From the NCBI GenBank assembly GCA_021234535.1, contig CM037833.1, forward strand, positions 20,271,738 through 20,335,737: a DNA stretch of 64,000 bases. The letters are read 5' to 3'. The stretch is from Stichopus chloronotus (lineage: Eukaryota > Echinodermata > Holothuroidea > Aspidochirotida > Stichopodidae). A model generated the notes under the pieces. That model saw nothing but the letters and a program-made list of their open reading frames with translations. It searched no databases and had not been told where the DNA came from. How positions within the stretch are numbered: the stretch's first letter is position 1; each line of letters begins with the position of its first letter. Below are positions 23,401 through 35,639 of the stretch, piece by piece. Position numbers and translations under genes: made by a program.

Positions 23401-26400
23401 ATGACCAAGCCATAGTCTAAATGTTTTATGTTATTGTGGGTTTTATTCCATTTTGCCAAATTCAGGGAACGTTTCGTATTTTCCTCCCCATTTTGAGACC
23501 AGCGAGCCTTAGATCGAATACCAATGAATACCAATTATCTTTCAATTTAAGCCGTAAATAAAATTCAAATTTACAAGTTCTGAATTCCTAAAGGTCATTC
23601 TTAAGATGTCCGGACTGACTTGAAGCATATAGTACTTTATGTATATTGATATTCTTAGTCATTTTTAGACCAGATAACCTTTTGGCCACCCTTACTGAGT
23701 ATGTAAAAAAAAACAAACCTTAAAATCGATTTGCAAAATTTCCAAAACTGAAAAGTTCATGAGCAGAAATTACTTCGATGATTACTTCTTTGACGGAACT
23801 GATACAATTAGGGTCATCCAACAAGGGAATGTTAAGTTTTCAGATTCCTTAACCTCAAATATTTTCAAAGAATCATCAGGAATGAGGAGAGGCTGGGTGA
23901 ACATATTAGCTTTTATTGAGCTTTTTAGATCTTTTGGCAGTAAAGAAAATAGTCTGATCTGCGGTGACTTCCAACTGAAAAAACCCCTCCGCATTCTGAA
24001 CAATTTTGCTAGCCCATTCAGTATACTTTGGGGTTTACTAACTCAATAACGCTATGCAACCCGTCACGTAAACTCCAAGATTGTCAATAGTTAGAAGAAG
24101 CAGACATATAATGCGGTAGTCATTTCAGATAACCGGAAGAGGTGGTGTAACTGTCGCTACAGTAACATGTTTACTCATCTATTTGGGCTTTGAAGAAATC
24201 GTATTCCAATAAAAAATGTAATCAAATGCATTCAACTACTTTAAAAGTGTAATACAATTTTTTTTCTAAAATGACGCATGTATTCTTTTCTTTCGTAACT
24301 GTCGATGTTAAGGAGCTATTGCCCTGGCACTTGTTAAAGTAGAGGTTCCTCAGCAGGGGTTCTTCATGGCGGCCCGTTATCCGGAAACTGGCCGTGCTGC
24401 CACTCTACACATCTATGCGTTGGATACAGGTGCTGATGCAGGTGATTTCGTGATAAAGAAAGATGGAGGGATGCCTAGCAACGGAATCGAGACAGGGGAT
24501 GTAATCAAAGATGGTGATATGTTCGGTTGTTTCCTGAGAGTCTTTGAGTTTAACCGAATGAGAGGGCTTCGTTACGGTCGATATGAAGGATCCCTCACCG
24601 TTGAGGGTATTGGTGTCTTTGACGGGTACACGATGGTCAAACCAAAAACAGGTTAGTTAAATCAGAGGGTGAGGTTTTTGTTTATTTTGTTAGTTGCCAC
24701 GCTCACTGTGAAAGCTGTCAGCTATCATTTAACACCACTTCCCTGTGCAATGAGCATGTATAGAGATACTTTAAACTCGTTCACAGGCCACGTTCACACC
24801 AAAACCGCCGTGGTGACCACTCGCACAACAAATGGGTTCATACCAATGGGGATGACGCTATAAGAGTATAATTGGAACTTTTTAAAAAGTGCAAACGTTG
24901 CAACTTAGGTACAATGGATAAGTGCATTACTATCCGCCATCCAACAATGCCCCCCCCCCCCCAAATGAGCGATCTGTACGACGTAACTATGGAAAGAAAA
25001 AAATACAGATACGATCATTCCAACAGTATAATTTAACAGCAAGGTGAAAATAAAATATCTCGGTTTTAATATCTATATATATATAGCCGCAATATGAGAA
25101 GGGATTGTGGGCGCCAAAATTAGTGTCTAAGTACAATAATATGTAGAAAATTCAAACTTGGGTGCCTTAGTGGGTGCAGTAACACTTTTGACACAATTGT
25201 GTAATCAAAGCTACCCGGCAGGGAGGTTTTGAAACGCAGATGTTCTCCGTTTTAATTGCAGACATTCTAGACACGAGAGGTCTACAAACGATCACCGTAT
25301 ACCCGGAATCAGGCGGATCGTCTAACTTACCGGAACGAGTAAATATTGGTGTTGGTTGGAAACCTGGTTGTAGGAAAATCAAGTGGGACAAAGGAAAACG
25401 GTCTAGGGTAAACACCGGACCTCGGATGATCCTGACCTCTACGGAAGACGCTGGACTATACACCTTACGTAGACGAACGAGGGCCAAGAGGGGCTGGTTT
25501 GTCCAAATACTGGTGATAGCTGCTTGTAAGTCCCAACCTTCTAGTTCAGTAAATGGTTTTCGTTTCGTATCTTTAGAGTGGCCTGTCAAATTCTAGAACG
25601 TATTCAATAATTGTAAGTAAGAGGACACTTAATTTCCAAGGATTCTCCAGTGAACTATTACCAGGGAGCTGTTGTTTAGATGGAGAGAGTACGGAAAACT
25701 AACTTAATGCTAATACTTTAAGATCCCCCCCCCCCCCCCAGTTGAGTGATGATAAGCTGTGCAATTAGCTCCAAGGTATTTCTTTCCTTTATTCTACCTT
25801 AGCAGTTCAATACAACTTACCTAGCACCGTCATTAAAGTCAGCTAATTCTTGAACAAGAAGATCGCTCCGAACAATGCTTTGATATGTAGGTTTGTACCG
25901 CCAATCCTTAAAGAGCAGATGGCACCCAACCCGAAGCGACTGTTTAATTGAAATGAATGATTACCTTTAGCCCGTTCCTTTAGAAGTTACCGCATGCAAA
26001 TGAGCTACAGAGGCAAAAGTCTATGTTTTTGACAAATAACCGAGAAGTTTCCCCAGCTTTCCAGAGATGGCGAGATTTCGATTCTTTTTCATGGTTTTAT
26101 AAACGAACCAAATATTGCATGGTCATACGAGTCTCCGAGCGTCGAAAGGCCGAAAAAGGCATTTATTTCGACTAGCAATTTTGTAGCAGAAGTGAAAGTC
26201 AAAGTGAAGTTCTGTTGTCGTAGAGGACGACCGAGTTGTTATTGTGTTTATCTCCTAATCCGGTGTAAGTCCTTAGAAATTTCAATTACTATACAAAGAA
26301 CAGATTACGGTGTGACCTTGACGGCAAAAACCTCACTTTAAAGCGTACTGCCTCCATCTAAATAACAGCTCCCTGCTTTTACTAACTGAAATGATGATAA

Positions 26401-29400
26401 TAATTATACAGTGGCTGAAAAGTATTATACTGACAAATTCACGGGTGATTTCTAAATAAATGAGTGGGCATATTTTGAAGCTATTTAAAAACCCCACAGG
26501 AATATACTTGCCTCAAGTTTACAATATGTTATGTACACACGTCAAATTACTGCCAGTGGATTCTTTTTTTTTTCTAAATAAAGCGTTAATTTTTCCATGC
26601 AACTTGAAACTAGAAAATTCCAATTCAGTTCATCATGGACTGACTTTTAAATGTTTGTGTCGCAAGGTCCCATTTGTTTAAACAGGAAGGTCTTATTAGA
26701 TGGAGATCCATCGAAAACTTTAATTTATGCTAATCCAATTAAAATGACCTCAGAGTAGTGACTTAATCCTTTAATTTGGGATTATTGAACTAAAGGGCAT
26801 TGAAAAACTTTGTCTAATATTCTTCAAAGAAATAATTTTCAATAGATCCCCATCTAATAACACCTCCCTGGTGTCATTACTAATCTCCGTCACTTCAAAC
26901 CGTTGCTCCATTCAGTCCCCTCGATGACAACGATTTGTTACTCCACTACTGCATTCAAGCATTTTCTTTTTCTATAGGTAAAAAATTTTTCCATGATGTA
27001 ATCTATGAAAGTCTTGTTCCCCCCACCCCCTCTAGTTTTCTTCTCTCAGTGGACATCCATGGAAATAACATCTGAATGTAATATACAATGCAATGTACCA
27101 TATGACAATGGATAGTTTCTTAAGGCCCATGACTCACAAATGGACCTTGCTTTGAAGAGAATATGGTTTGTAGACAGGAAGATTGTCCTAAATCCTTTAA
27201 ATGTGTAATCCTCTTCAGAGGTCAAACAAGTTACAGACCAACCTTTCACCCTCAGGGAGTAATCATCACTTAGCCATAGGTAACTCCTGATTAGTAGTCT
27301 TTTTATCAGTATGAAGCAGTTAAAAATATTAGCTTTATTTTAGGAGTTTCCTCTGAGATAATTAGTTCAACTATACCCGGTCGAAAAAGTACCCGACTGG
27401 TTTGCTAGAGGTTACCTCCTTAAAGTCTGTCATTTTCAAGTTTTTAGTCTAGAAAAAAATTGTTTTGTCGGTACAGAAAAGTGAGTTTCACAGAAATTTA
27501 CATCAATACTGAGTTCATATTCTGTTTCTTTTGATGCATTTCCTGCAAATCAGTTTTCGTGACTTTGTTCACTACGTTTGTATATCGTACGTTTGTATCT
27601 ATACGCGATATCGCTCCTAGTCAGATTCATGTTTATATTCTTCTTAATTCTCTTGATAGCATTTTTGTTCACATTAGCAATTTGTCTTCACTGGTTGTTT
27701 GTATTTCATAATGAACGTCCTTGCTCTTGTTGGTATCCCTATTTTGCAATGTCCATTCCGTATATTACGTTGCTTTTCGTATTTTTGTTCATATTCTTGT
27801 TAGTATTTGTATGCGTGTTTTACAAGTCATAGTTATATAGAGTTGTGTCGCTACTTGTTTGTGTTTGGAAATAACTTTCTTGTGTCCTTCTTCAGGTTTG
27901 TGCCTTTAAAGTTTTCAATTAATTTTTGACATGTACGTAGTTGAAAAGTTGTCCTTGTTTGTATTTGTGTATTTAGCATTTACGTTGGTCACTTTTGTCA
28001 TGATTGTATTCGTTGCCTCGTTTTGGTTTTTTTTTTTAATAATCGTAACCCTAACGCATTGAGCCTAGTATCCCCACTGGCTTCGGTGGAGGTCATTTGG
28101 GGTCGTAGGAGTGAATAGTAAACAGACTGGAACAACATATCTCAACAAAGAAAAGTTACACTGCTCTCATAGGCTATTTGTTTTTCAGATGCAGCGGTGT
28201 ATTATGTTGAGTACAAAAAAAGTCGAATAGATTTGGTGGAGCCCATTTGGGACATCAACGGTCAATTTGTGAAAACCATGTACACATGTAATCTCCAAAT
28301 CGGCCGGTAGGACTTTTGTCTTGTTTAGTATGCAAATGTTCATTTTGAGCCTACGGTACGTATTAGCCAGCATCTCAGGTCAGCAGATGTCATTGAGTAT
28401 AAAGCGGGAGTTACATATGGTGACAAATACTGTGGTATATTACACAAACGAAGCGTGTTACATGCATTACCCTTCTGCAATATACGGATGTGTTACAAAG
28501 TACACAACAATTACCGTGCATCATCAAACAATGCTTTTGACATGTGCTTCCGGTAACATCTGGTAACATCTGCGTCTATGATTTCTCATATGTACCGTGC
28601 GTAGTAAATGTATTCATTAAAACAGTTTTACAAGAAAGCAAAAGTTAGCTATATGTCAATTCCCCGAGGGTGTGTCCTCCTTTTGTCATAAAAATTTACG
28701 TTGATCGATTGTTTTAAACTTATCTTCTTTGCATTTGAATTCAGCATGCCCAGCAAACCTCTTTCTCCACGAATCACAAGGTTGCATCTCTGGTAATATA
28801 GAGTGTCAAAACGGTGGTGTGCTGAGGGACCGAGCTCGGGAGTGCATTTGTCCTCCTTTCCTGGTCGGGGATACCTGTTCTTGCGGTGAGTCAAAGCACC
28901 CAGAAGTCTTTGTGTATCACTAGGTTTTGCTAGCTGAGCGGTTCTTTTTTTTTCATTGAAAGGCTACTGCATTGTGAACTGTTATTTTGAATGGAATGTT
29001 TTCCTTCTGTTTTTCTTTTTTTAGTTGAACCTTGTGACTTTGTCCGTCATCACTGACTCATCTACTGCATATAGCAATTGAACAAGATCAGTCAGAGATT
29101 GCCACGTCTTGAATGATATCCAGATCTACCACTTTCTACTTCGAACTTCGCGTATAAGGCAGGCTTTACAGCCAGGCCAATATCATCACAAAATTAATTT
29201 TCAAGAATTTTGAATCACGGTGAACCCAAGAAATTGATAATGTTAAAAAGCAAACATTCACAACTATCTTTCTCTATCACAGCCGCAAGTTCCAATGGAG
29301 CGGATCTTATTTTGGAGATGACCTTACAATCCACTCTCACATGTGGTGATCTACCGGGTGGTCATAAGACATGTAAAGGCATGCAAATGTGCTACGGAGA

Positions 29401-30991
29401 CAACTTCGGTTGCAAATGCGCGCCTGGCTATCGGGGCAATGCATGTGATCAAGGTAAGTTACACGCAACGCATCTCACATCTTACCGAGTGGAATTATAA
29501 AGGAGGCGGGTGTTTCAGAAACCAAGGTTTCAACTTCCAGTAGTAAAGGATAATTTGGTATTGAATAATAATATAATGTGAGGTACGAACCATACTCTTA
29601 CTAAGTTACGTAACGCGTTAACATGGAATGACAGAAAGTGAAAATCATCTGATACGGTGGGACCTAATTGACCTCTTCCATGATTTTAACTCGGAAAACT
29701 TCCACCTCGAAGTGTGGACTCTATCAACTGATCTACCCCCACCCAATGGTAACCCTCCTACCATAGTAACCAATACCTATGTAGCGTTTAGACCAATTGG
29801 CCGTGGAATGAGCATTTTATGCTTTTGGAGCCTTACTCGTTCTAAATATTTACCTACATCAATTATCAGCCACGAGAAATGATACAAACCAAAGAGAAAC
29901 ATGTTTTTTTTTCCAAAGAATATAAATGTGTACTTGCACTAAGTAACCTAAGTGATCTTCGTCAGCATTCAGTGGTGAGGTCATCGCCATACTGTTTCAT
30001 ATAAATACAGAGTTAAGTATTTTCGTACAATTTACAAGCTATTTATTCTACCCTGATTTTTATCAAGCAAATGCCCAAATTCAATCGATCAATGGAATTG
30101 AGTCCAACTTGTAATTAGTCACTTTCATGAAAGGTTTCTCTTGAAATATCATCCGTTTGATAATATTTGATGATGATTGACGACGTTTGATGGTGTTTGA
30201 ACGTGTTTAATAACGTTTGGCGATGTTTGACGATGTTCGATGGTGTCTGGTGATGTTTTATGACGATTGAAGGTGTTTTATGGTGTTTGATGATGTTTGA
30301 AGATGTTTGATAACGGTTGGTGATGTTTGACGATGATTGATAATGCTTGATGGTATCTGATGATGATTGAAGGCGTTATGTGGTGTTTGATGACGTTTGA
30401 TGATGCTCGTTGACGTTTGATGATGTTAGAACTTGTTTGTTAACGTTTAGTGATGTTTGATGATGTTCTACAGTGTCTGATGATGTATGATGATGACTGA
30501 CGGTGTTATATGGTGTCTGATGATGTTTGATGTTGCTCGATGACGTTTGATGATGTTTATACGTGTTTAGTAACGTTTGGTGATGCTTAGTTGTTTTTGG
30601 TGTTTGTTGTTGTTGTTGTTTGATGGTTTCTGATGTTGTTTGATGTCTCCGGTTATGTTTCATCGCAATTGGAATTCCTTTTGACAACAGACCACTCAAT
30701 CATCAGACTTATGACAAAAAAATCCCTACAAAAATCTTCCGCAAAATTCATATGGCTTGACTTACTTGGTACTTTTCATTTTATTATTTACTTAATTTGT
30801 GTGATTTGTTTTCTTCTTCATTTATTTGTTTATTTGCTTGTTTTATTTTCCATGCAGATTGTCCTAAGGGAAGATGGGGCGCCGACTGCGAACTGCGTTG
30901 TCCTGACTCCGAACTAGATTGCAACCGATTCTGGGGACCTAAAACAAACTTGTTCGATAACGAGTGCTCTACAGGGGGCAAAGTTTATTAA
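20426..30991 (+). CDS. Gene B: secreted Tie-ectodomain-like protein, 369 aa
   Basis: The joined exons are 20426-20486, 24313-24651, 25262-25525, 28745-28885, 29283-29453 and 30858-30991 (1110 nt, uninterrupted). Exons 1-5 have exactly the gene A lengths. The order is signal peptide 1-21, Ig-like 22-133, Ig-like 134-221, EGF1 222-268, EGF2 269-325 and partial EGF3 326-369. It is the best-conserved copy to compare with Tie: DCPKGRWGADCELRCPDS and CNRFWG align with the CHPGFYGPDCKLRC and CDRFQG segments of TEK EGF3. The tail ends STGGKVY. It keeps RAKR at 207-210. An intact TATA/Inr promoter and two AATAAA signals suggest an active gene. No kinase exon lies downstream before gene C. Confidence 0.87.
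21365..23534 (-). mobile_element. L1/Tx1-type LINE remnant, antisense in gene B intron 1
   Basis: Pieces lie in the expected order on the minus strand. GIRSKARWSQNGEENTK at 23534-23346 matches the pre-RT RARW..EGE..TK segment. MYEDDTVITTNGS at 22993-22787 matches the YADD catalytic motif, with Ala changed to Glu. Near 22351-22031, FNLNDVPFTNHFGILTAIPK matches the ORF2 C-terminal region. KDNEPFRHLFGNV-type sequence follows near 21700. All pieces are separated by stops and shifts. It is inactive. Confidence 0.7.
23782..24003 (-). mobile_element. Possible second LINE fragment
   Basis: The minus-strand frame contains PLLIPDDSLKIFEVKE and LTFPCWMTLIVSVPSK, which looks like ORF2-type sequence from a related LINE. 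Its order relative to the neighbouring fragment is unexpected, so it may be a separate insertion. Weak call. Confidence 0.35.
24313..24651 (+). CDS. Gene B exon 2: first Ig-like domain
   Basis: Same length as in gene A. Differences cluster just after the signal peptide (ALALVKVEV versus APAHPEIEV). Conserved blocks are GFFMAARYPETG, SNGIETGDV, MFGCFLRVFEFNRMRGLRYG and DGYTMVKPKTG. One cysteine only. Confidence 0.85.
24652..25261 (+). other. Gene B intron 2
   Basis: 0.6 kb with a C tract (24950-24962) and a short AT microsatellite near 25070. Nothing else seen. Confidence 0.7.
25262..25525 (+). CDS. Gene B exon 3: second Ig-like domain
   Basis: Encodes the TSTEDAGLYTLRRRTRAKRG core. Differs from gene A by conservative changes (GVGWKPGC versus GVAWNPGC; T versus S in the basic loop). 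The donor is T|GTAAGT. Confidence 0.85.
25662..26375. mobile_element. 714-bp terminal-inverted-repeat element, gene B intron 3
   Basis: The ends CAGGGAGCTGTTGTTTAGAT and ATCTAAATAACAGCTCCCTG are inverted repeats of about 23 bp with one mismatch. The flanks CTATTAC and CTTTTAC form an imperfect 7-bp target duplication. Gene A has the empty site (GATCTGTTACTAGTTGAAATG). No transposase frame is present, so it is non-autonomous; the CAGGG ends resemble hAT elements. Confidence 0.8.
26683..26870. mobile_element. 188-bp inverted-repeat element related to its neighbour
   Basis: CAGGAAGGTCTTATTAGATG at the left pairs with CATCTAATAACACCTCCCTG at the right, about 35 bp imperfectly inverted. The subterminal GAAAACTTTAATTTATGCTAAT resembles the 714-bp element, so it is probably a shorter derivative of the same family. 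Confidence 0.75.
26871..28744 (+). other. Gene B intron 3, right part
   Basis: Aligns with gene A intron 3 from about 27440 onward. About 26890-27430 has no counterpart seen in gene A and nothing recognisable. Confidence 0.5.
28745..28885 (+). CDS. Gene B exon 4: EGF1
   Basis: CPANLFLHESQGC, then CQNGGVLRDRARECICPPFL. The first half is the most divergent part between A and B; the second half is nearly identical. Confidence 0.85.
28886..29282 (+). other. Gene B intron 4
   Basis: About 0.4 kb, a shortened version of gene A intron 4. Nothing else seen. Confidence 0.7.
29283..29453 (+). CDS. Gene B exon 5: EGF2
   Basis: GHKTCKGMQMCYGDNFGC followed by KCAPGYRGNACDQ. The acceptor CACAG|CC gives Ala269. 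In gene A the matching codon is Val. Confidence 0.85.
29454..30164 (+). other. Gene B intron 5, left part
   Basis: No repeat or exon recognised before the minisatellite begins. Confidence 0.5.
30165..30650. repeat. GATG-rich minisatellite in gene B intron 5
   Basis: Imperfect tandem units built from TGATGTTTGATGATG-like 15-mers, in longer blocks that include GTGTTTGATAACGTTTGG. It is about twice as long as the homologous tract in gene A (16560-16830). Confidence 0.8.
30858..30991 (+). CDS. Gene B exon 6: partial EGF3 and stop
   Basis: DCPKGRWGADC, CNRFWGPKTNLFDNEC and the tail STGGKVY, then TAA. It is the intact reference for the broken copy near 37.67 kb. Confidence 0.82.
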
Positions 30992-32740
30992 GAAAATTCA
31001 AACATGGAAATGATCTTAAAATGGCACTAAAAGATTTCATTTTACTCTTTCATTGCTGATAACGAAAACCGTTTATTCTCTCTTTCACCCCAATAGTTTT
31101 CGTCGATATCCAAGATTTGCGGGGAATTAAAAGAGATTCAAAGTTATGGAAAAGTAGTACGTGAGTTTACATGAAATGGAGAAAATTGTCTTCAGAGTTA
31201 ATCTACACATAGAATTGTATCGTTCAAATAAAGAATAAAATACAGGAAAAAATAGCCAAAATAAACACTGTTCCCTGTGTATGCACAAGCTTGCAGTGAT
31301 TAAATTTGTCAAAAAAGTAATTCAAAGTGTCATTGCGTTTTGATTGATCCACCAATCAGCAATCAAATTGAGACCGAAAGTGTTCGATTATTTTGATGTT
31401 TGTTAATGTCTACACTACATTTTTCTTCTCTTCTCTTTTTTTTTTTGTTAATTTACTCACTTCAGCAACATCATAGGGAAAAATGCCGAAATTATGGAGA
31501 AATCACACATATGACCTATTCTCTATATAATTAGTGCTGCTGCAAAAGATTTCTGGCCTTCTTTCAGTCACTTTCGTTTCATAAAAGTAAACGAAAGTTT
31601 CCACAATCGTGACATATTTTGGATAACTTTATCTAATGGACGCCTAACTGTCTCTTTTTTTTTTAATAGTGGCAGCTTTGCTGTGTATTGACAGTAAAAT
31701 GTTTATCTTATCTTCATACTACACCGATAATTGTCACAACGTTTATAATTTTTGGTGGAAATGGATGTTCACTTTAAAATAGAGATAGGTGGAAATGTTA
31801 AAAATAAGGAATTTTTAAATAAAATGTTTTCAATGGGCAACTGCGTTCCACTTCTATTTACTTTTTTTTTTTGTTTCTCGTTCCTTTATCCAGAATTTTC
31901 CAGAACAGATCATAAATGTTTTATAATCTATACGACTACGTTTGGCATTAGAGTATCTTAGAAATGTAAGTCAAAATTCTCATTTTCTCTTTGCACTTAA
32001 GGCGTTGCAAACGTTTGAACCTGAGCGGTTATCGGTTTCTTATGCAACTGTCTGAATGATTTCACGTTACGCTCAATGAGCCGTTTTCTTGCTCTCCAGC
32101 AACACATGGTGGCCCTCCGCACCCAAAAGACCTTCATCCTCAAGCCACACCCACCCCTCCTGAAAATTCTTGGAACGCCCCTAATAAGTCATATCATAGA
32201 GCTGGACTATGTCAATATGTGGCCACCAACGGCTAGACCTGCTCATGGTCGGAGCTAAATTCGCAACATGTGAAGGAATACTAAGACAAAAAAAAGCTAA
32301 CATAGATTACATTACTTGGCATCTCAACTATTCTGTCATTCTAAAGACTTTCCGAAGGGGGCGTTCTCTATCCCATAAGACCTTCCCAATGTGAGTTGAG
32401 AGAAATGGATACTAAACAACATCTGGCCCATCCACCGATGAAGCTCTGCGGGAGCCATAGCACTCATACACTATGAGTGAGACGTGAAGGTCCTCCAAGA
32501 TCAGACCAAGGAGTTGATCAGACAGGGGTGATCAGATGAAGGGACGCGAGCTGGCCCATAAATACCTTAAACAACGGCTACGGGGGATCAGCCAAATAAA
32601 TAAAACAGAGACCATTGAAAGCATCACAAACCGTGAATACGAGTGTTGTAACTCAAGGGGGGAATATGAGATTTCGTCGCTGTCGAGTGGTCATCTACTG
32701 TACCTCCAAGAAAGCATAGCAGTCAATCACCGTTACTAGA
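30992..32740 (+). other. 3' flank of gene B
   Basis: Shared with the gene A 3' flank to about 32670. It contains the polyadenylation signals listed next; otherwise non-coding. Confidence 0.6.
31227..31239 (+). terminator. Polyadenylation signals of gene B
   Basis: Two AATAAA hexamers (31227-31232 and 31234-31239), about 240 nt after the stop. Gene A has lost both at this place. Confidence 0.5.
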
Positions 32741-33819
32741 AATTAAACAGACCAATTGAGAATGAATATGAATATTCATCTATCGGAAAATGGGCCTTTG
32801 AAAGTGTTACGTAATAGTGGCAATGACTTATTCCCTAACGTTTGACTTAACCTTGCACATTTTCATTTCTTAGCTTTAGGTCGCACACCACAGCTTTCGA
32901 AAGCCTAATCTTTTCAATATTTTAATTTGCAACTGACTTCTTCCCTCACTTTCCCAGACAATAGACAGAGTTACCATAGACACACAGTACGGTGTGCAGA
33001 GTTTGTAAAACTGAGGAGGCTTACGTTACGTTATTGTGAGACATTTATTGAAACATATGTGTGAGTATTGTCAGTAAGGCAACAGGTCAGATATGCAAAT
33101 AAGCAGTTACGTCATCAACAAAGTAGGACATAAAGGTGGACAATGCTCACGCCGTGTGTTTCGCGCTTTTTTTATTATTATTATTCTATCAAAATGAAGG
33201 CAACTTCGTGGCTATAGTTTATTTTCAGACTTACGGGGTTCGTTCAGATAATTCTATCACACCTTTCGCAATATAACTCCATAGGTTCCATGGGAAACCT
33301 CAAAGAGGAAGCCTTGATTGCCAATAAATGAACTTCGGGTGCCACAAATGTTGCTGTTTCTTCACAGAGAGTATTTAAAGTACATGAAGCAATTCTGCAC
33401 GCTCAAGATATAACAGATGCAGTGATCTAAGTATCTTCAGCATGCGGTTGAATTATACAAACCTTGATAAGCTATCAAAGAGGGGAACAAAAAGCAGGTG
33501 GAAAATAAAATTTCTTTTCTCTGCAACTGTACAAGATAAAAACTGATTATTTGCGAGGTGACTGCTAACATAAAGGAGAACACGAAAGGGATTTAATTTT
33601 GGTTTAAATTGGAACATCATGATACGTGGCCAAATTTTTTTACTAGGATCGTTCAATACGTGAGTGAGCATTGCAGATACTGGTGTTCTACCATGTAACT
33701 CTTACGTTAAATATAATACAAAAAACTAATTTTTAGGGTGAAAATAGGGGTCAAAGTAAGGGTCAAAGTAACGACTAAGCAGTAGTAGCAAAATTTAAAA
33801 CCTGGTCAAAAATTATTAA

Positions 33820-34240
33820 CATAAACCTGGCAAAATATATCTAACAAAATATTTCGTATGTGAAGTAGCTACTCTGGCTATTGTATTATGAGTTGGTAAC
33901 GCTGAAAACTGGAACGAGAATTCTTTTCGATCTGTTACATTGTATAATGATTATACTGAAGTCTGCAGAAAATATCTAACAAAATACTTGGTCATAAAAC
34001 GATTGTACTAAATCTAGAGAAAACTATGTAGTTAATATATAGTTGCACTCTAGTCTGGCAGGAAATATCTAGCAAAACTTTTGATCTGTAGAATGATTAC
34101 TTTTAAATCTAGCCAGAAGTATCTAGAAAGTTTACTTTATTGTAAACTGCTTACAATGAACTCTGGCAGAAAATATCTGGCAAAATACTTGATTGGTACA
34201 ATGATGACTCTAAAATCTAGCAGAAACTTGCACTCAACTT
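33820..34240. repeat. Degenerate tandem repeat, unit roughly 60 bp
   Basis: CTGGCAGAAAATATCT followed by GGCAAAATACTTGAT recurs in decayed form at about 33825, 33964, 34060 and 34165. Unit lengths vary. Confidence 0.55.
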
Positions 34241-35639
34241 TCCAAAGAAACATCGAGTTGAACATATAGTGGCAGAATCGTAGAACAAAAATGTTCCCAC
34301 TAGGAAATTCTCCTTAAAAAATTGAAGAAATCGGAAAGAGCTATTCATTTGTTACTGACTGGGAAGAAAACGGAGCACTGTAACCCACATTTTGTCTAGA
34401 ACTTGCTTCCCACTTCAATGAGGAACCTATGCTCTCTACAACAACGGCAACCCTTACAAAGGGTTAGAGCATCAAAGTAAAGTGAGAAAGGGTCAGGACG
34501 AAGTCCTCATCTAAAAAGAGCCAGTAACACAAGACCCTGAAAACCAGAAATATTTAATTCCTTCATATTAAGTACATTCAATGTTCACACATGAAAATTT
34601 AAAAGCACATCACAATGATCTGTTGACCCTGCAATATGATCCAGCTTCTCAGTGTGCGGCACATCAAAAAGATTTCAAGAGAATTTCAGACTGATAATAA
34701 TATTGCTACTTAGCCTAGCAATAAACTAGGCAAAACAACTACCTGTCAGTATTTAAAAGGATGGGATGTTGAAGAGTAAGTACATTTGACCATTATAGTG
34801 CGACATTCAATTCATATGTTTGGTTCACGAGATATGAGCAGTTGAAGTTGCCACATATGTTATCGAAAGTTAACTTGAAGCAAGCAGGAGTGATGTCATT
34901 TTCCGATATTGTTGAAGCATTTTTTTGCTCTTACGCCAAATTTAATATTTCAATATCTAGTGCTATCATTAATGTGAATGTATCAGGGCTATGAGCATTT
35001 TCCGACCTTCACAGAACAAGTACGTACCCTGACCACCTATTGAATTCAAGATCAAAATAAGAAATGCAGTAATGAAGAAAACAAAAGACTCTTTATCAAT
35101 TGTGAGGAGACGATGTCACTCCTGCTTGCTTCAAGTCCACATGTGGTAGTAAAGGGGGTAACTTCAATTGATAATGTCTCGAGAACCACACATGGGAACT
35201 GAACAGACGTTTTACCAGAAAGGTTAAATTAACTTTCTCTCAAATATGTAAAAGCTAAGTTTGTGGTTGGATCATGCTTTTAAGAAAAAGCCATGCATAT
35301 GTATATACTGTAGTGTACATTATTGTCATCTCTTCACCTGCTGAACACAATCAACGATTAGAAAAGTACATGTACACGATCTGTTAATATTCGGAAAAAG
35401 TACCTAAATAGAGCCCAGGGTTTTTTTTTTTTTTTGGTCATATTGACAGTTCGCGACACTATTTTTTATTTGTATGTTAAAGAGTCCCAAGTAAAGTACA
35501 GATGTAAAACTTAGGACGATTGAAGGAGATTGTAATTATTTACAACCCCAATTATAGTAGCAAGAACAAGTGGGAGTCATTTGTTCTGTACAGTATCCCA
35601 AATCATCATCACATATGTGCGGCTATTTAAAGTTTGATC

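Larger units (their letters stand above)
20487..24312 (+). other. Gene B intron 1
   Basis: 3.8 kb, largely filled by antisense LINE debris (listed separately). An A-rich tract (21235-21300) and CATGTAAATGT-type short tandem copies (23325-23380) are also visible. Confidence 0.7.
18720..32670 (+). repeat. Segmental duplication unit 2 (contains gene B)
   Basis: Tandem partner of the unit at 5080-18710. Alignable words recur in the upstream flank, every intron and the 3' flank. Differences are mainly insertions: the solo LTR in unit 1 and the inverted-repeat elements in unit 2. Confidence 0.7.

Noticed and set aside
30376..30699. Minus-strand protein of HHQTSS-type repeats
   Set aside because: Translation of the GATG minisatellite; the same effect occurs at 16535-16759.
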